The notes beneath the pieces were generated by a model that saw nothing but the letters and a program-made list of their open reading frames with translations, searched no databases and was not told where the DNA came from. Source: Tissierellales bacterium (GTDB lineage Bacteria > Bacillota_A > Clostridia > Tissierellales > JASKZW01). From it: a stretch of DNA of 5,204 nt. Made by a program: the position numbers and the translations under genes. Below, piece after piece: positions 1 to 5,204 of this stretch. The DNA lies in the NCBI GenBank assembly GCA_030147425.1, contig JASKZW010000123.1:1-5204 (forward strand), written 5' to 3'. Position 1 is the first letter of the stretch. Every line of letters begins with the position of its first letter.

Positions 1-50
1 CTTCCTTACTATTATCCCATGTAGTAAAGGGAGCTAAAAATATAAAATAA
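1..50 (+). CDS. Possible C-terminal end of an unidentified gene (partial)
   Basis: One plus-strand frame is open from position 3 to a TAA at 48-50 and would encode the tail SLLLSHVVKGAKNIK. Its codons (TTA, CTA, GTA, AAA, ATA) fit the genome's style. The stop lies just before the hairpin at 56-83, where a gene converging on the PBP gene would be expected to end. The piece is far too short to recognise. A second plus frame ends at 35-37 with an equally unremarkable tail, and one minus frame is open but has no start codon. The stretch could also be non-coding leader of a minus-strand gene further left. This is a weak call made from position and codon style only. Confidence 0.25.
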   Translation, partial: SLLLSHVVKGAKNIK

Positions 51-55
51 AAATA

Positions 56-83
56 TAAAAGCACACCTAAGGGTGTGCTTTTA
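56..83. terminator. Bidirectional intrinsic terminator after the PBP gene
   Basis: GCACACC (61-67) pairs perfectly with GGTGTGC (72-78) around a TAAG loop. The stem extends outward through AAAA (57-60) with TTTT (79-82) and a further T-A pair (56/83). Read leftward, the hairpin begins 3 nt after the PBP stop codon (86-88) and is followed by a T-rich tract (complement of 36-60), the classic Rho-independent arrangement. Read rightward, it is followed by TTTTACTTT, so it could also stop transcription of a converging gene ending near 50. Confidence 0.88.
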
Positions 84-85
84 CT

Positions 86-3000
86 TTATTCATTTTCATT
101 ATTAGTGTCAGTGTCTTGGTTACTATTTTCATTTTCATTAGTGCTATTATTTTCTTGACTATTTTGATTGTTATTTCCATTTTCATTTGTAGAGTTATCA
201 TTTTCATCATTCTCACTATTCTCATCTTCAATATCTTCATCATCAGGCTTAATTATATCATCAATAATCTCTTGGATAACTCCCTTTTTATGAACATTAC
301 AGTAAAGACTTGGTAGCCTGAATCTATAGTCATCTGGCACAATTCCATCATAGTCTGCTGGATTGTAAGGTCTAGCTGTTTTTACAAATACTTTTGACCC
401 AATTAAATAACTAGGGCAATATTGATTTGCTAACATATTAGTACTTGTATCAACTTCTTGAACCACATGAACATCACAGGTTTGACTAGGCTTATTGCTA
501 GTAGAAAATAGTTCAGTTATTATAGTACTTCCCCTCTGATCATGGGCACAGTGTTCACCTGGAAGCTTACCAGACTGGCTACAAACTTGGACTTTTTCTA
601 TTCCATCAGGCATATCGAAGTCCTTGTTTTCCAAATCCTCATGCATCTGAGTCATGATAATTCTCCATAACTGGGCGGCTACTGAACTTCCTTGGTTTAA
701 CTTTATTTGTGGATTATCATTACCTATCCATGTAGCCATAACATAGTAGGGTGTAAAACCAGCAAACCAGGCATCAGACTTATCCTGAGTTGTACCTGTC
801 TTACCTGCAGTAGTCATATTAGGTATTCTAGCTCTACCAGCTATACCATTTGATACAGTAGTTCTCAGCATATCTGCCATAATATAGGCATTTTGTGGAG
901 AGGCTACTTGATTTGATGCAGGCTTATTTTCAATTAAAGTTTTTCCATTTCTATCAATAATTTTAACTATAGTTGTAGGTTCCTTATAAACTCCATTATT
1001 GGCTATAGAACCAAAAGCACCAGTTATTTTTAATGGTGAAATTCCTTTAGTCATTCCTCCTAAGCCAAGGGCAGATAAGTTTTCATCATTATTTGGACCT
1101 TGCTCCCTATCAACAAAGGTATTTTTCTTAGGATCTGGGTCTACAATCCCCATTTTCTTTAAATATTCAACAGATGTTGGTATTCCTATAGCTTGAACAG
1201 TTTTAACAGAACTTACGTTAATAGATTGTTCAATAGCCTTCCTCATAGTAGTAATACCTTTATAGCCCTTATACCAGTTACTAGGCCATATATCTCCTGC
1301 TTCATTTACAAAAGGTATATCATCAATAGGGCTAGCTGCTGTATAGCCTTGCTCTAAGGCTGGAAGATAAGCTGCCAAAGGTTTAATAGTTGATCCTGGC
1401 TGCCTAGGTGTTAGGGCTCTGTTTAGGATCTTAGCTCCCTTAGCCTCACGTCCTCCTACGAGAGCTTTAACTTGTCCAGTCCTATAGTCAATCAATACTG
1501 ATGCAGACTGAGGTTGGACAGTTCCAGTTAAATCGTTATAGTAATAGTCTTTAGAAATAATTAAATTATTATTATCACTGATTCTATAAAAGTTCTTATT
1601 TGAATTTAAGAAATCTGACTTTATTAGAATATGGTCATCTTCAATAGAAAAAGCATCTTCTGGAAGATCTAAATTACCAAGCTTATGGGTAATTAAGTTT
1701 TTTCTATCATCAATAGTATAATAATCTCTTAGCACAATTTGCTTGTTATAAGTTACAACTTTTGGGCTAAAGATTTTTAGACTTCCATCTTCATTAAGCT
1801 CAAAAGTTCCGTTATTAACGTGTAGATCTAAATCTTCAGTTAAAATATTATCCTTGGCAAAAAATATTATGTTTCCATTTTCATCTAAAACATTTCTATT
1901 TTGGTCCAGGCGCCATGAAACAAAGGCTGGTCCATAAATTGAATCTGTATTTCCTAAAAGTACTTCAGTAAAATTATCATAAATATTTTCAAGTTTTTTC
2001 TGAGCTTCCAAATCAAGACTGGAGTAAATTTTTAAACCACCAGTATAAAGCTCTGTTTCAGCTTGTTCCTTTGTATAACCTAATTCATTTATTAACAATT
2101 CAAGAGCTTCAGTTTTAACAAGGTCATTAAAGTAGGATGATATACCTAAAACTTTTTTCTGACCTGGATTTAAAGCTTCAGCAATATTTTCATTAATAGC
2201 CTTATCATATTCATTTTTATCAATAAATCCTAATTCTAACATTTTCTTCAATACAATTCTTTGTCTGTCTACTGCCTCTTGATTATATACTGCTACATAT
2301 TTTTCACCTAATATATCTAAATCACCAACTTTAATGTTTTCATCTTCATTAAAATCAGCAGCCTTAATAGTTTTATAGATAGAGAATCTAGTAGGACTCT
2401 TAACTATTCCAGCTAGGGTTGCAGATTCTGCTAAAGTTAGCTGGTCCACATCCTTTGAAAAATATGTCTGAGAAGCTTCTTGAACACCATATGCCCCTTG
2501 TCCTAGATAAATTCTATTTAAGTAGGCTTCTAAAATTTGTTCCTTGGTAAGGGATCTTTCTAACTGCATAGCAAGATAGGCTTCTTTAACCTTCCTATCT
2601 AATTTCTTTTCACTAGTAAGGTAAAGGTTTCTTGCTAACTGCTGGGTTATAGTACTTGCTCCTCTAACAGTCTTTCCAGCTTTAATATTGTCTATTAAGG
2701 AGCTCATTATTCCTCTTGGGTCAACTCCAAAGTGTTTTTCAAAACGCTCATCCTCAATAGCAATAAAGGCATTTTGTAAGCTTTCTGGAACCTTATCGAT
2801 TTTTACAATTGTTCGATATTCTTCTGTTTGGATTTTCTCTATTAACTTTCCATCCTCATCATAAATTACAGAAGTTTCATCAAGTAATGCATTTATATTC
2901 TTTGGATCAATATCAGGTGCATCTTTTATAGTTTTTATAACATAAGATGATACTAAAATCACTGATAATGTTATTGTAATAAATATAAAAATTGCAAAAA

Positions 3001-3112
3001 ACTTTAAAAAATTAAATTTCTTTTTGTTTTTACCTTTAACATTTTCCTTTTCTTTTTTATCTACATCTTTAGTTTCCTCTACTTTTTTTGTAGATTTATC
3101 ATTTTTTGACAT
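86..3112 (-). CDS. ponA: Class A (bifunctional) penicillin-binding protein 1A
   Basis: This membrane-anchored peptidoglycan synthase polymerises lipid II into glycan strands and cross-links stem peptides outside the membrane. A charged Lys/Glu-rich cytoplasmic leader (1-37) precedes one membrane segment (about 38-60). The GT51 domain has EDERFEKHFG (121-129 region, catalytic Glu120), GASTITQQLARN (151-162), RKVKEAYLAMQLE (173-185) and EQILEAYLNRIYLGQGAYG (191-209). The transpeptidase has STIK (Ser574 nucleophile, Lys577), SIN (630-632) and KTG (771-773), so both activities look intact. A linker of about 150 residues (385-535) separates the domains. Past the catalytic core lie five Cys (844, 855, 879, 899, 938) and then an Asp/Glu/Asn-rich tail (956-1008). 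At 1008 residues it is longer than the usual 700-900, mainly from linker and tail. The ATG start has a perfect AAGGAGGT five bases upstream. It is probably transcribed alone, with its own promoter and terminator. The symbol follows Firmicute usage; pbpA or pbp1A would serve equally. Confidence 0.96.
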   Translation of the reverse strand: MSKNDKSTKKVEETKDVDKKEKENVKGKNKKKFNFLKFFAIFIFITITLSVILVSSYVIKTIKDAPDIDPKNINALLDETSVIYDEDGKLIEKIQTEEYRTIVKIDKVPESLQNAFIAIEDERFEKHFGVDPRGIMSSLIDNIKAGKTVRGASTITQQLARNLYLTSEKKLDRKVKEAYLAMQLERSLTKEQILEAYLNRIYLGQGAYGVQEASQTYFSKDVDQLTLAESATLAGIVKSPTRFSIYKTIKAADFNEDENIKVGDLDILGEKYVAVYNQEAVDRQRIVLKKMLELGFIDKNEYDKAINENIAEALNPGQKKVLGISSYFNDLVKTEALELLINELGYTKEQAETELYTGGLKIYSSLDLEAQKKLENIYDNFTEVLLGNTDSIYGPAFVSWRLDQNRNVLDENGNIIFFAKDNILTEDLDLHVNNGTFELNEDGSLKIFSPKVVTYNKQIVLRDYYTIDDRKNLITHKLGNLDLPEDAFSIEDDHILIKSDFLNSNKNFYRISDNNNLIISKDYYYNDLTGTVQPQSASVLIDYRTGQVKALVGGREAKGAKILNRALTPRQPGSTIKPLAAYLPALEQGYTAASPIDDIPFVNEAGDIWPSNWYKGYKGITTMRKAIEQSINVSSVKTVQAIGIPTSVEYLKKMGIVDPDPKKNTFVDREQGPNNDENLSALGLGGMTKGISPLKITGAFGSIANNGVYKEPTTIVKIIDRNGKTLIENKPASNQVASPQNAYIMADMLRTTVSNGIAGRARIPNMTTAGKTGTTQDKSDAWFAGFTPYYVMATWIGNDNPQIKLNQGSSVAAQLWRIIMTQMHEDLENKDFDMPDGIEKVQVCSQSGKLPGEHCAHDQRGSTIITELFSTSNKPSQTCDVHVVQEVDTSTNMLANQYCPSYLIGSKVFVKTARPYNPADYDGIVPDDYRFRLPSLYCNVHKKGVIQEIIDDIIKPDDEDIEDENSENDENDNSTNENGNNNQNSQENNSTNENENSNQDTDTNNENE
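116..196 (-). repeat. Imperfect 48-bp-period repeat in the PBP tail
   Basis: Two 33-base copies at 116-148 and 164-196 agree at 24 of 33 positions and start 48 bases apart. They encode NSTNENGNNNQ (residues 973-983) and NSTNENENSNQ (989-999), a 16-residue period. The amino acids are conserved better than the bases, so the copies may be an old duplication held by selection on composition or simply low-complexity drift. Confidence 0.6.
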
Positions 3113-3117
3113 AAAAT

Positions 3118-3125
3118 ACCTCCTT
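3118..3125 (-). promoter_or_regulatory. Shine-Dalgarno site of the PBP gene
   Basis: The minus strand reads AAGGAGGT followed by ATTTT and the ATG at 3112-3110. This is a full-length match to the 16S rRNA 3' end at a workable 5-nt spacing. It fixes the start codon and predicts strong translation. Confidence 0.88.
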
Positions 3126-3150
3126 ATTTAAAAAGGTAGTAAACATATTA

Positions 3151-3179
3151 ATTATACCATAGAAAATTATTATTGTTAA
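3151..3179 (-). promoter_or_regulatory. Sigma-A-type promoter of the PBP gene
   Basis: On the minus strand a -35 box TTAACA (3179-3174, five of six matches to TTGACA) is followed by exactly 17 bp and a perfect -10 box TATAAT (3156-3151). The -10 is preceded by TGG, which makes it an extended -10. Transcription would start near 3144, giving a leader of about 32 nt that contains the Shine-Dalgarno site. There is no room for a riboswitch or attenuator in this leader, so expression is expected to be housekeeping unless a repressor acts on the divergent region. Confidence 0.8.
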
Positions 3180-3202
3180 TAAATATAAAAATAACTGATA
3201 AA

Positions 3203-3211
3203 TGTTATAAT
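3203..3211 (+). promoter_or_regulatory. Extended -10 promoter of the hflX operon
   Basis: TGTTATAAT provides a perfect -10 hexamer (3206-3211) with the upstream TGn motif. The expected -35 position (about 3183-3188) reads ATATAA, a poor match, so recognition would rest on the extended -10 and AT-rich upstream DNA. Transcription would begin near 3218, leaving a leader of only about 17 nt in which the Shine-Dalgarno site sits almost at the 5' end. The start site is inferred from spacing only. Confidence 0.65.
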
Positions 3212-3217
3212 ATATCT

Positions 3218-3226
3218 AAAGGGGGT
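3218..3226 (+). promoter_or_regulatory. Shine-Dalgarno site of hflX
   Basis: AAAGGGGGT differs from AAAGGAGGT at one base and lies 8 nt before the GTG at 3235. It supports that GTG over the next in-frame ATG at 3274 (Met14), which would remove the first strand of the N-terminal domain. Confidence 0.75.
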
Positions 3227-3234
3227 TTTTATAA

Positions 3235-4509
3235 GTGGATAGAAAAGAAAGATCTATCATTGTAGGAGTAGAAATGTTTGATGATGAAATAGATATAGAA
3301 TCTTCTTTAGATGAGCTAGAAAGACTTGTATATGCGGCAGGGGCTCTGGTTAAGGGAAGGATTATACAGAAAAAAGATAGTATAGATCCGGCTTATTTTA
3401 TAGGTAAGGGAAAGGCTCTAGAGATAAAAGATTTTGCAGATAAACTAGATATTGACACTATAGTTTTTAATGACGAACTTTCAGGAGCCCAGTTAAGGAA
3501 TTTAGAAGAACTTATAGACCGAAAAATATTAGATAGAACAAATTTAATATTAGATATATTTGCTAATAGGGCTAAAAGTAGGGAAGGAAAGCTTCAGGTA
3601 AAGCTAGCCCAGTTAAAGTATAGATTACCTAGACTAGTAGGCTATAGGGACTATTTGTCAAGGGAAGGTGGAGGAATAGGTACTAGAGGATTAGGAGAAC
3701 AGAAGCTAGAGTTAGATAGAAGGGTTATAGGAAGGGAAATTTCTAGGATTGAAAGAGAATTGGAAAACTTAAAAAAATCCAGGGAAATGAAAAGATCTAG
3801 AAGAAATAGATCTAATATACCCATAGTTTCCTTAGTAGGTTATACAAATGCAGGCAAATCTACCTTATTAAACAGGATAATAAAGGAAAGTAAGGTAGAA
3901 AATTATGAGGGGAAGAAAGTATATGTTTATGATATGTTATTTGCAACCTTAGATACATCTCTCAGACAGGCTAGTTTAAAAAATGGCCAGACTTTTTTAA
4001 TAACAGATACGGTAGGTTTTGTAGATAAATTGCCTACAAGCCTTATAGAGGCTTTTAAAAGTACTCTAGAAGAGGTTAAATACTCAGACTTAATTCTCCA
4101 TGTAGTAGATGGTTCTGATAAAAATATAGAAGTTCAAACCAAGGTAACCTATGAGATTTTAGAAGAACTTGATGTTTTAGATAAGCCTATAATTACTGTT
4201 TTCAATAAGCTTGATAAATTAGATAAGGAAGATATATACTATGATTATAATTATATCAAAGACCCGGTATTTGTTTCAGGAGTTAGTGGGGAGGGCATAG
4301 ATGAACTTTTGGAAAAAATCGAAGAAAATTTACCCCATGAATTTAGAGAAGTAGAATTATTAATACCTTATTCAGAGCATAGTTTAGTAGATTATTTTAT
4401 GGAAAATTATTCTATTGAAGATATAGAACATTTAGGAACAGGAAGTAAGTTAAGATTTCATATAAATGAAGTGGATTATAACAAATACTATGATTATATT
4501 TTAAGGTGA
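3235..4509 (+). CDS. hflX: GTPase HflX, ribosome-splitting factor
   Basis: HflX is a translation-factor-class GTPase that binds the 50S subunit. In characterised bacteria it splits stalled or stressed 70S ribosomes and has been linked to heat-shock and antibiotic tolerance. The 424 residues have the full family layout. The N-terminal HflX domain (about 8-110) includes DPAYFIGKGK (51-60) and NDELSGAQLRNLE (79-91). A basic segment leads to the glycine-rich REGGGIGTRGLGE (143-155) and a coiled-coil linker (about 156-190). The G domain has G1 GYTNAGKST (202-210), G2 around FATLDTS (236-242), G3 DTVGF (258-262), G4 NKLD (324-327) and G5 SGVSGEG (348-354). A short C-terminal domain follows (about 370-424). 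No key residue is missing. The start is GTG with a good Shine-Dalgarno site. It is first in an operon with the HEAT gene and a YigZ-like gene, transcribed from an extended -10 promoter divergent from the PBP gene. Confidence 0.96.
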   Translation: MDRKERSIIVGVEMFDDEIDIESSLDELERLVYAAGALVKGRIIQKKDSIDPAYFIGKGKALEIKDFADKLDIDTIVFNDELSGAQLRNLEELIDRKILDRTNLILDIFANRAKSREGKLQVKLAQLKYRLPRLVGYRDYLSREGGGIGTRGLGEQKLELDRRVIGREISRIERELENLKKSREMKRSRRNRSNIPIVSLVGYTNAGKSTLLNRIIKESKVENYEGKKVYVYDMLFATLDTSLRQASLKNGQTFLITDTVGFVDKLPTSLIEAFKSTLEEVKYSDLILHVVDGSDKNIEVQTKVTYEILEELDVLDKPIITVFNKLDKLDKEDIYYDYNYIKDPVFVSGVSGEGIDELLEKIEENLPHEFREVELLIPYSEHSLVDYFMENYSIEDIEHLGTGSKLRFHINEVDYNKYYDYILR

Positions 4510-4510
4510 T
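4504..4510 (+). promoter_or_regulatory. Shine-Dalgarno site that favours the TTG start of the HEAT gene
   Basis: AGGTGAT, spanning the hflX stop codon, exactly matches the 3' part of the full anti-SD complement (AAAGGAGGTGAT). Aligned that way it gives normal spacing to the TTG at 4515. The alternative GTG at 4506 lies inside this site and has only AT-rich DNA upstream, so it lacks a ribosome binding site of its own. Confidence 0.6.
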
Positions 4511-4514
4511 TAAT

Positions 4515-5177
4515 TTGAAAAAGTGGTGGGATAAATTAGATGAGTTAGATGATTATATGATTACTTATCATTTATATATGGAGGGGAAATCTTTAAAGGC
4601 CCTTTCCCTTATTAGAAATAAGCCTTACAAGGAAATAGAAAAAGATATAATTTTTGCTAAAATAGAAGTTAATAAAAGTAAAGTTAAGGAAGAGGATCAT
4701 TTACTAAAAATTATTAGCTTAAATAAGGATGATCGGCTGGCTTACTTAAATAAGTTAAGTCCAATAGAAAAAGAAGAGCTAATTGATGAAATATACAAGC
4801 GTTACACTAGTTTTAAATCCAGTGAGGACAGAATAATTTTAATATGGCTAATAGGGGAATTAAGGGCTAATAAGTTAATTATGCACTTGAGAATGGAGTT
4901 AAGAAGTAAGAAAGTAAATCATAGACGTCTAGCCTGTTCGGCTTTGGGTAAGATAAGAAACCCTATTTCCAAGCCCTGGCTAGAATATATGTTAGGAGAT
5001 AAAAATCCCCAAGTTAGGCAATATGCTGTAAATTCCTTAGCTTACTTAGGGGATGATAAAAGCCTTAAGGAGCTAGAAAAGCTTAAAAAAATAGAAAATA
5101 AAAACTATGTTTTAGATAGTATTGATAGAACAAGCAGGATAATTAGGGAAAGGAGAAAAAATGGAAAAGGAATATAG
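4515..5177 (+). CDS. HEAT-repeat protein with HTH-like N-terminus, function unknown
   Basis: This is a 220-residue soluble protein with no signal peptide or membrane segment. Residues about 14-51 (TYHLYMEGKSLKAL, then IRNKPYKEIEKDIIFAK) have the spacing of a helix-turn-helix like the helicase-associated HTH_40 type: a helix, a G-K-S turn, a second helix, and a recognition-like helix. Residues about 65-100 are charged and helical. Residues 105-191 form about three HEAT repeats: DRIILIWLIGELRANK, then NHRRLACSALGKIRNP with LEYML, then PQVRQYAVNSLAYLGDD with LKELEKL. The middle and last show the typical R-x-x-A-x-x-A/S-L-G pattern. HEAT arrays usually bind proteins or nucleic acid, and no catalytic motif is seen. 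The TTG start is preferred because AGGTGAT precedes it; a GTG at 4506 would add three residues and overlap hflX by 4 nt. The 3' end overlaps the next gene by 17 nt, so translation is probably coupled. Context suggests a role near the ribosome, which is inference only. Confidence 0.8.
   Translation: MKKWWDKLDELDDYMITYHLYMEGKSLKALSLIRNKPYKEIEKDIIFAKIEVNKSKVKEEDHLLKIISLNKDDRLAYLNKLSPIEKEELIDEIYKRYTSFKSSEDRIILIWLIGELRANKLIMHLRMELRSKKVNHRRLACSALGKIRNPISKPWLEYMLGDKNPQVRQYAVNSLAYLGDDKSLKELEKLKKIENKNYVLDSIDRTSRIIRERRKNGKGI
5149..5155 (+). promoter_or_regulatory. Shine-Dalgarno site of the YigZ-like gene
   Basis: AAAGGAG lies 5 nt before the ATG at 5161, inside the last codons of the HEAT gene. It makes the 17-nt overlapping start credible. 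Confidence 0.7.
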
Positions 5178-5204
5178 GACTGTAAATAAATTTGATGTTG
5201 ATAA
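5161..5204 (+). CDS. Start of a probable YigZ/IMPACT family protein (partial)
   Basis: Only the first 14 codons are present before the window ends, reading MEKEYRTVNKFDVD. The Y-x-TV pattern a few residues after Met is how YigZ/YvyE family proteins usually begin, followed in the family by a KKSRFI-type block that would lie just outside the window. These proteins carry an IMPACT N-terminal domain, related to a eukaryotic regulator of the Gcn2 translation-control kinase; the bacterial role is not well settled. The ATG is supported by AAAGGAG five bases upstream. The frame differs from that of the HEAT gene, whose stop codon (5175-5177) it overlaps. The identification rests on very few residues and on the short-spaced operon, so it is moderate at best. 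Confidence 0.55.
   Translation, partial: MEKEYRTVNKFDVD

Noticed and set aside
116..316. Plus-strand open frame of 66 codons opposite the PBP tail
   Set aside because: It is the antisense of the low-complexity D/E/N codons, which gives an artificial run of I, F and L residues. It has no ribosome binding site and lies wholly inside the confident PBP gene.
999..1196. Plus-strand open frame of 65 codons inside the PBP gene
   Set aside because: It is a shadow of the transpeptidase coding sequence, with no promoter, no ribosome binding site and no recognisable domain.
86..3112. Frameshift or inactivation of either PBP enzyme domain
   Set aside because: The frame is continuous, and the GT51 glutamate, STIK, SIN and KTG motifs are all present and in order.
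3113..3234. Riboswitch, T-box or small RNA between the PBP and hflX genes
   Set aside because: The 122 bp hold two promoters and two ribosome binding sites, and the predicted leaders are about 32 and 17 nt, too short for a structured element. No strong hairpin was seen.
4506..4514. GTG at 4506 as the HEAT gene start (4-nt overlap with hflX)
   Set aside because: No Shine-Dalgarno precedes it and the GTG is part of the site serving the TTG at 4515. It remains possible and changes only three residues.
1..5204. Mobile element, CRISPR, toxin-antitoxin or phage-defence system
   Set aside because: No transposase, terminal inverted repeats, repeat-spacer pattern, integrase or small toxin gene was found. 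Composition and codon use are uniform and the genes are core families.

Overview
The window reads as chromosomal DNA of a low-GC Gram-positive anaerobe-type bacterium (Clostridia/Tissierellia-like Firmicute). The base composition is strongly AT-rich, codons favour A/T (TTA, ATA, AAA), Shine-Dalgarno sites are strong (AAGGAGGT), GTG and TTG starts occur, and the protein families match that group. The lineage is inferred from style and family resemblance; no marker gene fixes it.

Layout, left to right: (1) 1-50, a short left edge, possibly the last codons of a plus-strand gene. (2) 56-83, a strong GC-stem hairpin with T-rich flanks on both sides, which can work as an intrinsic terminator in either direction. 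(3) 86-3112, minus strand, a complete 1008-residue class A penicillin-binding protein (GT51 transglycosylase plus transpeptidase) with a long acidic/Asn-rich C-terminal tail. (4) 3113-3234, a 122-bp divergent control region with a near-consensus promoter driving the PBP gene leftward and an extended -10 promoter driving the next operon rightward. (5) 3235-4509, plus strand, the ribosome-associated GTPase HflX. (6) 4515-5177, plus strand, a small HEAT-repeat protein with a helix-turn-helix-like N-terminus. (7) 5161 to the right edge, the first 14 codons of a protein that looks like the YigZ/IMPACT family.

The plus-strand genes form a tight operon: 5 nt separate hflX from the HEAT gene (using the TTG start argued below), and the HEAT gene overlaps the next gene by 17 nt. 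HflX splits stalled or stressed ribosomes, and IMPACT/YigZ-type proteins are linked to translation control, so a translation-stress theme is plausible, with the HEAT protein as the uncharacterised partner. The PBP gene is a separate, monocistronic-looking cell-wall unit. No mobile element, CRISPR array, tRNA or rRNA is visible. The window looks mainly like ordinary core chromosome; the HTH-HEAT protein next to HflX is the most interesting item.
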